Source of the DNA: JAMXLO01 sp041487355
GTDB lineage: Bacteria; Pseudomonadota; Alphaproteobacteria; Acetobacterales; Acetobacteraceae
Assembly: GCA_041487355.1 (NCBI GenBank)
Contig: JBGPND010000080.1
Coordinates: 1 to 21,304 of the forward strand
Reading direction: 5' to 3'
Length of the DNA stretch: 21,304 bases
Positions 14,292 to 21,304 of the stretch are shown in pieces; positions within the stretch are counted from its first letter, which is position 1, and the number at the start of each line of letters is the position of its first letter. The translations under genes and the position numbers were made by a program. Under the pieces are notes generated by a model. That model saw nothing but the letters and a program-made list of their open reading frames with translations. It was not told the DNA's origin and did not search any database.

Positions 14292-16538
14292 ATGGCGCGA
14301 GCCCTCGTCGTGCAGGCACGCGCTTTCGCCCACACACTGCTCCTGGCAATGCTGCTGGCAGCAGCCTTTCCGGTCGCGGTACGCGCCCAGCTCGGCGAGT
14401 TGCTCACCGGCGGCGGCTCGCGCGCCCAGGCCGCGCGCGATCAGCCGATCGCCTTCACCGCCGACTCGGTGGAATACGACCGCGAGAATTCACTGGTGAT
14501 CGCCGAGGGGCATGTCGAGGCCTGGCAGAACGATCACGTGCTGCGTGCCGACAAGGTCACCTTCGACCGCAACACCGGCGTGGCCGCGGCCAAGGGCAAC
14601 GTTGCACTTCTCGAACCGGACGGCCAGGTGCTGTTCGCCGACTACGCGGAACTCACCCAGGACATGAAGAACGGCGTGCTGCGCGACATGCGCGCCATCC
14701 TGGCGGAGAACGGCAGGCTGGCGGCCAATGGCGCGCGGCGTACCGAAGGACAGATCAACGAGCTGTCGCGCGTGGTCTATTCCACCTGCAACCTGTGCGC
14801 CAAGGATCCGACCAAGCCGCCGCTCTGGCAGATTCGCGCGCTGTCAGCCGTGCAGGATCTCGAGCACAAGAAGATCGAATACCAGGACGCCGTGTTGGAG
14901 ATGTACGGCTTTCCGGTCGGCTACCTGCCGTATTTCTGGCACGCCGATCCATCGGTGAAGCGCGCTTCCGGCCTGCTGATCCCCTCGCTCGGCGCATCCT
15001 CGCATCTCGGCGCCTTCTTCGCGCAGCCGTATTACTGGGTGATCGACGACCAGTCGGATGCCACATTCACCCCGATGGCCACGACAAAGGCCGGTCCGGA
15101 ACTCGAAGTCGAATACCGCCGCCGGTTCAACAACGGCTTTCTGCAGCTCAATGGCTCGCTGGGCTATCTCGACCATTCGGCTCAGGCCGCGATCTATGCC
15201 AAGGGTCAGTTCAACCAGAATGACACCTGGCGCTGGGGCTTCGACATCGCACGCGCCTCGTCCACCGACTTTGTCCGCGACTTCCACCTCGGACGTCAGC
15301 TCGGCACGGACGCCAACCTGCTGACCAGCCAGATCTACGCCGAAGGGTTCGGCCAGGGCGCATACTCCCGCCTCGACGCTCGGTTCTATCAGGGGCTGAA
15401 CAGCACGATCATCAGCAGCAAGCTCCCGCTCGTCCTGCCGCGCTACGAGTACAGCTATTTCGGCACTCCGGATGCCTGGGGCGGACGGCTTACGGCGGAC
15501 GTCTCCGCATTCAACGTCGTACGCGCCTCCGGCACAGACACGCGACGTGGCAGCCTCACCGTGAACTGGTCGCGCCCGTTCGTCGGCGCGCTGGGCGACC
15601 TGTGGAAGGTCACGCTGCATGCCGACGCCATCGGCTACGATGCAAACAGCTTCAACCAGCAGCCCAATTTCGCCACGAACAGCCGGGCCGACACCGCGCG
15701 TGCCCAGCCACAGGCTGCGCTCGACTTCCGCTGGCCGTTCATGCGCGATTCGGGCGCGTGGGGCACCCAGCTCATCGAGCCGATGGCACAGATCGTCGTC
15801 GCACCACAGGCAGGCGACAGCCAGATCAATCGGTATCCGAACGAGGACAGCTTCGACCTCGAATTCTCGGACGCCAACCTGTTCGGCTTCAACCGCTTTC
15901 CTGGGATCGACCGGCTGGACGGCGGCGTGCGTGCCAATGTAGCGCTGCACGGCGCCTGGTATCTCGGCGGCACCATCTTCGACGGCTTCATCGGCCAGTC
16001 CTATCGCACCACCAAGAACAACCTCTTCCCCGAGGCTTCCGGCCTGCATGATCAGGTATCGGATGTGGTCGCTCGTGCCAGCCTCGCACCGACGAGCTGG
16101 CTCAACCTGACGTATCGCACGCGGCTCGACCACAAGACCCTTGCCACAAGGATGGCGGATGCGGTCGCCAGCGTCGGCGTGCCGAAGCTGGCACTCTCCG
16201 GCGGCTACATCTACACGACATTCAATCCGTACACGTTGTTCGACCAGCCGCCCCCGCCGCCGGCAGGCTCCAGCTTCTATGTGCCGCGCAACGAGGTCAC
16301 GGTCGGCGCGTCGTCGAACTGGGGGCAGTACCGGTTCAGCGGCTGGGCGCGGCGCAACCTGCAGACCAGCCAGATGGTGGCTGTCGGCGCCGACGCAGTC
16401 TACGAAGATGAGTGCTACATCTTGGATTTCCGGTTCTTCCGTCGCTATACCTCGTTCAACGGCGACCACGGCTCGACGACGCTGCTGATCCAGATGACCT
16501 TCAAGACGGTTGGACAGTTTGGCTTCCGGGCGCTCTAA
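14292..16538 (+). CDS. lptD: LPS-assembly protein LptD (outer-membrane translocon)
   Basis: The outer-membrane beta-barrel that receives LPS from the LptA bridge and, with LptE, inserts it in the outer leaflet. The 748-residue product begins with a signal peptide (ALVVQARAFAHTLLLAMLLA, cleavage near VRAQ). An LptA/OstA-like jellyroll follows (about 50-150: ITADSVEYD-like ADSVEYDRENSLVIAEGHVE and ADKVTFDRNTG). The barrel runs to the C-terminus and ends with GQFGFRAL. Only three cysteines are present: Cys166 and Cys169 (TCNLC) and Cys708 (DECYILDF), so the disulfide pattern must differ from the four-Cys E. coli protein. The ATG at 14292 lies 2 nt after the lptG stop; an in-frame TTG at 14286 overlaps that stop and is less likely. 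Confidence 0.95.
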   Translation: MARALVVQARAFAHTLLLAMLLAAAFPVAVRAQLGELLTGGGSRAQAARDQPIAFTADSVEYDRENSLVIAEGHVEAWQNDHVLRADKVTFDRNTGVAAAKGNVALLEPDGQVLFADYAELTQDMKNGVLRDMRAILAENGRLAANGARRTEGQINELSRVVYSTCNLCAKDPTKPPLWQIRALSAVQDLEHKKIEYQDAVLEMYGFPVGYLPYFWHADPSVKRASGLLIPSLGASSHLGAFFAQPYYWVIDDQSDATFTPMATTKAGPELEVEYRRRFNNGFLQLNGSLGYLDHSAQAAIYAKGQFNQNDTWRWGFDIARASSTDFVRDFHLGRQLGTDANLLTSQIYAEGFGQGAYSRLDARFYQGLNSTIISSKLPLVLPRYEYSYFGTPDAWGGRLTADVSAFNVVRASGTDTRRGSLTVNWSRPFVGALGDLWKVTLHADAIGYDANSFNQQPNFATNSRADTARAQPQAALDFRWPFMRDSGAWGTQLIEPMAQIVVAPQAGDSQINRYPNEDSFDLEFSDANLFGFNRFPGIDRLDGGVRANVALHGAWYLGGTIFDGFIGQSYRTTKNNLFPEASGLHDQVSDVVARASLAPTSWLNLTYRTRLDHKTLATRMADAVASVGVPKLALSGGYIYTTFNPYTLFDQPPPPPAGSSFYVPRNEVTVGASSNWGQYRFSGWARRNLQTSQMVAVGADAVYEDECYILDFRFFRRYTSFNGDHGSTTLLIQMTFKTVGQFGFRAL

Positions 16539-16557
16539 CGATCGGGAGGTCCACGTC

Positions 16558-17898
16558 ATGGCCCACACCATGTCCGCAGCACCGCGGCGCATGCCCCACT
16601 GCGGCGGATTTTGGCTGGCGCTGGCCATGGCCCTTGCCTGGCCGGTCGCCGCCCTGGCCGCCACGCCGATCCCGCCGTCCCCGGCGGCACAGGCGACGCG
16701 AATCGTGGCCGTGGTGAATGGCGACGTGATCAGCAATGCCGATGTCGACAACCGTGCCCGGCTGTTCGCCCTCTCCACCGGTTTGCCGGTCACGCAGGAC
16801 GTGCTGGACCGGCTGAGGCAGCAGATCACCCGCCAACTGATCGACGAACGGCTGCGCTTGCAGGAAGTGCTCCGCCGCCGCATCGTGATACCGGACAAGG
16901 CGATCGCCGACGCGATCCACGACATCGAGACACGCAACGGCCTGCCGGCCGGCGCGTTGCGTCAGAAGCTGGCGGCGGACGGCGTCGGTCAGCGCACGCT
17001 GATCGATCAGATTCGCACGCAGCTTGGCTGGACCCAGGTGCTGCGCGAACAGCTCGGCGACAAGGTGACGATTGCCGATGCGGAGGTGGCGGACCAGCAG
17101 CGGCTGCTGGCCCAGCAGGTCGGCAAGCCCGAATACCGGGTCGGCGAGATTTTCATTCCGGTGGACGACCCCGCCAATGCCGCCGACGCACAGCGCTTCG
17201 CCGAAACGGTGATCACCGAGCTGCGTGCCGGCGCGCCGTTCCCGGTGGTCGCCGCGCAGTTCAGCCAGAATCAGACCGCGTTGCAGGGCGGCGAGCTCGG
17301 CTGGATACAACCGAACCAGCTCGATCCGGAGGTGGCGCGCCTAGTGTCGCAAATGCCGGCGGGCGCGGTCAGCAACCCGGTGAAGGTGCCGGGCGGCTTC
17401 TCCATCGTGACGCTGCATGGCAAGCGCGAGATCGGCCGCGACGTCGGCACGGCCGTATCGCTGCGTCAGGTGTTCCTGCCGTTCACCAGCGCGCTTAATC
17501 CTCAGGCGCCGACCGAGCAGCAGAAGCAGGCGCTGGAGAAGGCGCGCGGCATCAGCGCCAGCGTGCATAGCTGCGAGCAGATGGAACAGGTCGCGAAGGC
17601 GAACAACTCTCCGCGGGCGGCCGATCCAGGCGAGGTCCGGCTGGAATCTGTGAATCCCCCGGCGTTTCGCCAGGTGCTCGCGAGCCTGCCGTTCGATCGC
17701 GCCAGCCAGCCGCTGGTGGCGAGCGACGGCATCGCCGTGCTCATCGTCTGCTCGCGTGAGGAGAAGAACCTGGCGCAGGCGAGCAAGCAGGAGGTGCAGG
17801 CCCAATTGCTCAACGAACGCGTGGAACTTCTGTCGCGCCAGTTGCTCGCCAATCTCCGCCGCCACGCCACCATCGAACTGCGCACCGGCGGAGTGTGA
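16558..17898 (+). CDS. surA: Periplasmic chaperone / peptidyl-prolyl isomerase SurA
   Basis: A periplasmic chaperone that escorts outer-membrane proteins, including LptD, to the BAM complex. The product has 446 residues. A signal peptide covers about 1-35 (ALAMALAWPVAALAA). The SurA N-terminal domain is at about 47-175 (RIVAVVNGDVISNADVDNR, then QLIDERLRLQE). A parvulin-type domain is at about 194-288 (VGEIFIPVDDP, ALQGGELGWIQPNQLDPEV, KVPGGFSIVTLHGKR), and a second, more degenerate domain at about 300-430. The ATG at 16558 is preceded by GGGAGG at a good spacing; the frame is open to a TTG at 16510, but that would overlap lptD. The stop overlaps the rsmA start. Confidence 0.95.
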   Translation: MAHTMSAAPRRMPHCGGFWLALAMALAWPVAALAATPIPPSPAAQATRIVAVVNGDVISNADVDNRARLFALSTGLPVTQDVLDRLRQQITRQLIDERLRLQEVLRRRIVIPDKAIADAIHDIETRNGLPAGALRQKLAADGVGQRTLIDQIRTQLGWTQVLREQLGDKVTIADAEVADQQRLLAQQVGKPEYRVGEIFIPVDDPANAADAQRFAETVITELRAGAPFPVVAAQFSQNQTALQGGELGWIQPNQLDPEVARLVSQMPAGAVSNPVKVPGGFSIVTLHGKREIGRDVGTAVSLRQVFLPFTSALNPQAPTEQQKQALEKARGISASVHSCEQMEQVAKANNSPRAADPGEVRLESVNPPAFRQVLASLPFDRASQPLVASDGIAVLIVCSREEKNLAQASKQEVQAQLLNERVELLSRQLLANLRRHATIELRTGGV

Positions 17899-18701
17899 GC
17901 CTCCACAAGCCGCTGCGCGAGGTCATCGCGCGGCACGGGTTGGCGGCGCGGCGGGCGCTTGGACAGCACTTCCTGCTGGACGCCAATCTCACGACACGCA
18001 TCGTGCGTGAAGCCGGGCCACTGGCTGGGAGGCATGTCGTCGAGGTGGGGCCGGGTCCAGGCGGATTGACCCGCGCATTGCTCGCGTCCGAGGCCGCGAG
18101 CGTGACTGTCGTGGAAATCGATCGGCGCGCCGTTGCGGCGATGCTCGAACTGGCGGAGTTGGAACCTCGCCTGCATGTCGTCGCCGCGGATGCGCTGGCG
18201 ATCGATGCCGCCTCGCTCGTTCCGCCGCCGCGGCAGATCGTCGCCAACCTGCCGTACAATATCGCGACACCGCTGCTGGTCGGCTGGCTGCGTCAGGCCA
18301 ACGCGTTCGAGCGGCTCACGCTCATGTTCCAACTGGAGGTCGCCGAACGGATCTGCGCGGCGCCAGGCACTTCGGCCTACGGGCGGCTGTCGGTGCTTGC
18401 CCAGTGGACGTGCCACACGCGGCTGTTGCTGCGTATTCCGCCGACTGCCTTCGTGCCGCCGCCGAAGGTGTTCTCCGCCGTCGTCGGCTTCACGCCGCAT
18501 GACGTCCAGCCTGCTCCGGCACTGTTTGCGCAGATGGAACGCCTCACTGCGGCGGCATTCGGGCAGCGGCGCAAGATGCTGCGCGGCGCGCTGAAACCGC
18601 TCGGTGGCGAGAGCCTGCTGCGCACAGCCGGCATCGCGCCTGACCGGCGTGCCGAGACGCTGTCGGTGGCGGAATTCGATTGCCTGGCGCGGCTGCTGTA
18701 G
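17895..18701 (+). CDS. rsmA: 16S rRNA (adenine1518/1519-N6)-dimethyltransferase RsmA/KsgA
   Basis: Dimethylates two adjacent adenines in the 3' hairpin of 16S rRNA as a late ribosome-assembly step; loss gives kasugamycin resistance. The 268-residue product has the family start LGQHFLLD (22-29), motif I GPGPGGLT (52-59), VVEIDRRAV (72-80), the catalytic NLPYNI (118-123) and VPPPKVFSAVV. The GTG start at 17895 overlaps the surA stop (GTGA). In most alphaproteobacteria pdxA lies between surA and rsmA; here there is no room for it. The stop at 18701 is followed at once by a 39-bp-arm palindrome. Confidence 0.96.
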   Translation: MSLHKPLREVIARHGLAARRALGQHFLLDANLTTRIVREAGPLAGRHVVEVGPGPGGLTRALLASEAASVTVVEIDRRAVAAMLELAELEPRLHVVAADALAIDAASLVPPPRQIVANLPYNIATPLLVGWLRQANAFERLTLMFQLEVAERICAAPGTSAYGRLSVLAQWTCHTRLLLRIPPTAFVPPPKVFSAVVGFTPHDVQPAPALFAQMERLTAAAFGQRRKMLRGALKPLGGESLLRTAGIAPDRRAETLSVAEFDCLARLL

Positions 18702-18790
18702 CACCCCCACCCCAACCCTCCCCCGCTTCGCGGGAGAGGGAGTTCAGCGCCCCCTCTCCCGCGAAGCGGGGGAGGGTTGGGGTGGGGGTG
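18702..18790. repeat. Perfect palindromic dispersed repeat, copy 2
   Basis: Positions 18702-18740 and 18752-18790 are exact reverse complements (39-bp arms, 11-nt loop). The arms share the CAACCCTCCCCCGCTTCGCG core with copy 1 at 1-95; the loops differ in length and sequence. It begins directly after the rsmA stop and ends 12 bp before the gmk stop (18803), so it fills a convergent gap. An RNA hairpin of this size could act as a bidirectional terminator or 3'-end stabiliser, although there is no T-tract. Confidence 0.92.
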
Positions 18791-18802
18791 GTCATGCCAT
18801 CG

Positions 18803-19432
18803 TCAAGTCCCGAGGCGGGCCACGAAATCCCGCAGCCCGGTTTGCCGCGCGGTGGCCAGGCGTGCGGCATGTAGCACCGCGCGCACCGCTGCCACCGCCT
18901 GCTCCAGGTCGGCGTTCACCACGACATGGTCGAAGTCCGACCAGTGGCTGATCTCGTCCCGCGCCAGACCCATCCGCCGCGCAATCTCCGCGACATCGTC
19001 GCCGGAACGGCGGTGCAAGCGGCTCTCCAGCGCAGCCAATGCGGGCGGCAGGATGAAGACGCCCACCACGTCGCCGGGCAGTGCGGCGCGCAACTGGCGA
19101 TGGCCCTGCCAGTCGATATCGAACACCATGTCGTGGCCTTCGCCCAACGCCTGCTCCACCGGCGCGCGCGGCGTGCCGTAGCAATGGCGGCCGAGCACAC
19201 GCGCCCATTCCAGCAATTCGCCCGCCGCGGCCATGCGGTCGAACGCAGCCTGATCGCAGAAGTGGTAGTGCACACCCTCGACTTCGCCGGAACGCGGCGG
19301 ACGCGTGGTGACGCTGATCGAGCGCCGCAGATCGGGCTCGCTCGCCAGCAGCGCATCGGCGATCGCCGTCTTGCCGGCGCCCGAGGGCGCCGCCAGCACC
19401 AGGCAGACCCCACGCCGCGCGACGACACTCAT
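18803..19432 (-). CDS. gmk: Guanylate kinase
   Basis: Phosphorylates GMP to GDP with ATP; essential for guanine nucleotide supply. The product has 209 residues, the usual length. The P-loop is APSGAGKT (15-22). The GMP-binding region has SVTTRPPRSGE (40-50) and GVHYHF (53-58), and FDIDWQGHRQLR follows. The C-terminal SHWSDFDHVVVNADLEQAV is typical. The start is the ATG at 19432, overlapping the yicC stop by 4 bp; an upstream in-frame candidate would extend into yicC and adds non-family sequence. The yicC-gmk order is widespread and marks a two-gene operon, convergent with rsmA. Confidence 0.96.
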   Translation of the reverse strand: MSVVARRGVCLVLAAPSGAGKTAIADALLASEPDLRRSISVTTRPPRSGEVEGVHYHFCDQAAFDRMAAAGELLEWARVLGRHCYGTPRAPVEQALGEGHDMVFDIDWQGHRQLRAALPGDVVGVFILPPALAALESRLHRRSGDDVAEIARRMGLARDEISHWSDFDHVVVNADLEQAVAAVRAVLHAARLATARQTGLRDFVARLGT

Positions 19433-20319
19433 TCGATGTTCTGCACCTGCTCGCGCAACTGTTCGATCGTGGCCTTCAGTTTCAGTCCGGTGGCGGTCAG
19501 CGCCACCGACGCTGACTTGCTGCACAGCGTGTTGGCCTCGCGATTGAACTCCTGCACCAGGAAGTCGAAGCGTCGGCCGATGTTCGCCGCCTCGTCCAGC
19601 AGGGCGTGCGCCGCCTGGATGTGGCTCGCCAGCCGGTCAAGCTCCTCGCGCACATCGGAGCGGGCGGCAAGCAGGGCGACCTCCTGCGCGATGCGCTCCT
19701 CCGGCAACGAGGGCGCCTCGCGCAGCAATGCCTGCAGGTTGTCCATCACCCGGGCGCGCTGCGCCGCGGGCTGGTCGGCGGCTTCGGCTGCCGCCTGCTG
19801 GTGGAGAGCGGCGACTTCCTTCAGCAGGCCGGTCAGCGTCGCGGCAAGCCGCGCTCCCTCGGCCTGACGGGCCACGACCAGCGATGCCAGGCCCTGGGCG
19901 AAGCCTGCCTGCACCGTTTCCGTCGCCCCTGCCCGGCCGTCCGCGTCGTCGGCCTGCGCCGGCCGCAACACGCCGGGGAGCCCGAGCAGCGCCTCGGCCC
20001 GCGGCACCGGGCTGCCGGGGATCCGCGCCTGCAGATCGAGCACCAGGGCAAGCGCCTGTTCCAGCGCCGCCGGGTCGGCAACCAGCCGCGGCTCGCTCTC
20101 GCGCTTGATCGTCAGGTTGGCGGTGACATTGCCGCGCTTCAGCGCCTTGCCGGCCGCCTCGCGCAGGGCCGGCTCTAGCGAATCCCAGCCAGCCGGCAGC
20201 CGGAAGCGCAGATCGAGCCCCCGTCCGTTGACGCTGCGCAGTTCCCACGCCCAGGCAAGGCCGGCGGCGCTGCCTTCGGCCCGGGCGAAGCCTGTCATCG
20301 AGGCGAGAGCGGCGCTCAT
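19429..20319 (-). CDS. yicC: YicC-family endoribonuclease / RNase adapter
   Basis: A 296-residue YicC-family protein. In E. coli YicC is linked to degradation of small RNA RyhB and has been described as an endoribonuclease. The N-terminal signature MTGFARAEG (8-16) and ELRSVNGRGLDLRFRLP are as in the family. Coiled-coil-rich Ala/Glu/Gln sequence fills the middle. The C-terminal signature GRRFDFLVQEFNREANTLCSK lies at roughly 247-267. The ATG at 20319 is chosen because it puts MTGFAR near the start. Its stop overlaps gmk (ATGA), so the two are translated together. Confidence 0.95.
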   Translation of the reverse strand: MSAALASMTGFARAEGSAAGLAWAWELRSVNGRGLDLRFRLPAGWDSLEPALREAAGKALKRGNVTANLTIKRESEPRLVADPAALEQALALVLDLQARIPGSPVPRAEALLGLPGVLRPAQADDADGRAGATETVQAGFAQGLASLVVARQAEGARLAATLTGLLKEVAALHQQAAAEAADQPAAQRARVMDNLQALLREAPSLPEERIAQEVALLAARSDVREELDRLASHIQAAHALLDEAANIGRRFDFLVQEFNREANTLCSKSASVALTATGLKLKATIEQLREQVQNIE

Positions 20320-20416
20320 GCGACGGGTCTTCTATCAGCCGCCCCGCGGCATGAACATCCTCGCCGGCCGCCGATCCCGCGCTAGGCTCACGCCCAAGCC
20401 TATGAGGAGAAACGCC
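20320..20416. promoter_or_regulatory. Divergent spacer between yicC and the second MBL gene
   Basis: A 97-bp gap between divergent starts must hold the promoter of yicC-gmk and probably also that of the MBL gene. An AGGAGA at 20405-20410 is the ribosome-binding site of the plus-strand gene. No clear promoter hexamers are seen. Confidence 0.35.
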
Positions 20417-21304
20417 ATGGCACAGCCACCCCGACCCACGCGCCAACCGCCCGGCGTCTACCATTTCGGCCTCAGCGACATCGTCGTGACCGCGCTGAAC
20501 GACGGCATGCTCGGCGGCAGCATGTTCGACTTCTTCGACTTCGTCACCAATGTGCCCAAGGACGCGGCGGCGGCGCTGCACCAGGCAGCGTTCCGCGCCG
20601 TGCCGCCATGGCTGGTGGTGAACGCTTTCCTGCTGCATCTGGCCGACCGGCTGGTCCTGATCGATGGCGGGTGCGGGCAGGTCTTCGGCCCCACGCTGGG
20701 CCGCCTCCCGGCCAACCTGGCGGCGATCGGAGTCGGACCCGAGGACATCGACACGATCCTGGTGACGCACCTGCATCCGGACCATGTCGGCGGGCTGGTG
20801 GACGCCTCCGGGCAGGCGGTGTTCCCCAGAGCCGAACTGGTGATGCACGAAGCGGAGTCGGCCTACTGGTCGGATGAGAAGGTCCTGGCCCAGGCACCGG
20901 AGGGACAGGAGAAGCAGTCGGTCCTGCTGTCCCTGGCGACGCTCGCCGCCTATCGCGACCGCACCCGCACCATCACCGGCGGCGAGGTCCTGCCCGGTAT
21001 CACCGCAGTGCCCGAGCCCGGCCATACCCCAGGCCACACCGGCTGGCTGATCGCCTCAGGCGGCGATGCGCTGCTGATCTGGGGCGACATCGTGCACCTG
21101 CCGGGGGTCCAGTTCGCGCATCCCGAGGCTGGCATGGCGTTCGACGTCGACGGCGCGCAGGCGTTCGCGACACGCCGGCGCATCATGGACATGGGCGCGA
21201 CCGATCGGCTGCGCGTTGCCGGCATGCATCTGGATTTTCCCGGGTTTGGCCACGTGGTGCGCGCCGGCTCCGGCTACGCGTTCATCCCGGAGGTTTGGCG
21301 CAGC
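20417..21304 (+). CDS. MBL-fold metallohydrolase, second copy, cut by window end
   Basis: At least 296 residues, open to the window end; comparison with the related protein at 5122-6003 suggests only a few residues are missing. The metal site is complete: THLHPDH (His118, His120, Asp122, His123), PGHTPGH (His203) and IWGDIVH (Asp224), plus a late His in GMHLDFPGFGH. No signal peptide. AGGAGA lies 6 nt before the ATG at 20417, which I prefer over an in-frame ATG at 20402. It aligns along its whole length with the other MBL protein (PPGVYHFGLSDIVVTALNDG matches PGVYHRRIGDIVVTALSDG), so they are paralogues. The second lacks an SDR neighbour. The substrate is unknown; an organophosphate, lactone or ester hydrolase would be family-typical. 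Confidence 0.92.
   Translation, partial: MAQPPRPTRQPPGVYHFGLSDIVVTALNDGMLGGSMFDFFDFVTNVPKDAAAALHQAAFRAVPPWLVVNAFLLHLADRLVLIDGGCGQVFGPTLGRLPANLAAIGVGPEDIDTILVTHLHPDHVGGLVDASGQAVFPRAELVMHEAESAYWSDEKVLAQAPEGQEKQSVLLSLATLAAYRDRTRTITGGEVLPGITAVPEPGHTPGHTGWLIASGGDALLIWGDIVHLPGVQFAHPEAGMAFDVDGAQAFATRRRIMDMGATDRLRVAGMHLDFPGFGHVVRAGSGYAFIPEVWRS

Noticed and set aside
14844..16937. A 697-codon minus-strand open frame opposite lptD and surA
   Set aside because: Antisense of two well-recognised genes; the composition is Arg/Val/Glu-rich with no domain, and GC-rich third positions explain the absence of stops.
19637..21037. A 466-codon minus-strand open frame spanning yicC and the second MBL gene
   Set aside because: Its frame differs from that of yicC and it covers a divergent promoter region; no recognisable domain.
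1..21304. tRNA or rRNA genes
   Set aside because: I found no cloverleaf with a GGTTCGAATCC-like T-loop and no rRNA core sequence; hairpins in the gaps are accounted for by dispersed repeats.

Overview
The window is high-GC, tightly packed DNA that looks like an alphaproteobacterial chromosome. The best guess is Rhodospirillales, probably Acetobacteraceae. This rests on the lptF-lptG-lptD-surA-rsmA order with pepA-holC on the opposite strand nearby, a Hint_2-type Hint domain of the kind common in that family, and families of palindromic dispersed repeats. The placement is inferred from gene order and protein character, not from a database search.

Layout. 1-1166: the 3' part of a Hint-domain gene, entered through a perfect 36-bp palindrome, then a translationally coupled small ORF of unknown function. 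1120-3221 (minus): pepA (leucyl aminopeptidase) followed by holC (DNA polymerase III chi), with a palindromic repeat between them. 3329-6003 (plus): a Sua5/YrdC-type threonylcarbamoyl-AMP synthase, an SDR oxidoreductase and a metallo-beta-lactamase-fold hydrolase. 6004-6297: a nested repeat, interpreted as a MITE-like element. 6298-8240: a MaoC-type hot-dog protein (minus) and, divergently, a GlcD/D-2-hydroxyglutarate-dehydrogenase-type flavoprotein (plus). 8241-8807: no intact gene, only dispersed repeats and a fragment of a Uma2-family gene. 8808-11688: an overlapping three-gene cassette of type III polyketide synthase, SAM methyltransferase and FAD-dependent oxidoreductase, followed by a 50-codon 3' remnant of an MFS transporter gene. 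12045-18701: lptF, lptG, lptD, surA and rsmA in tight succession. 18702-18790: a second copy of the palindrome seen at the window start, lying between convergent rsmA and gmk. 18803-20319 (minus): yicC then gmk, overlapping by 4 bp. 20417-end: a second MBL-fold hydrolase resembling the first, cut by the window end.

How the genes work together. LptF/LptG form the membrane part of the LPS exporter, LptD is the outer-membrane LPS translocon, and SurA is the periplasmic chaperone for outer-membrane proteins such as LptD. They therefore form an outer-membrane assembly operon that also carries the rRNA dimethyltransferase gene rsmA. The gene pdxA, often found between surA and rsmA in alphaproteobacteria, is absent here. 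The usual divergent pepA/lptF neighbourhood is split by about 8.8 kb holding the accessory genes. The most interesting accessory unit is the type III PKS-methyltransferase-flavoprotein cassette. By analogy with Streptomyces SrsABC-like systems it may make and tailor an alkylresorcinol, alkylpyrone or quinone-like lipid, but its product cannot be read from sequence.
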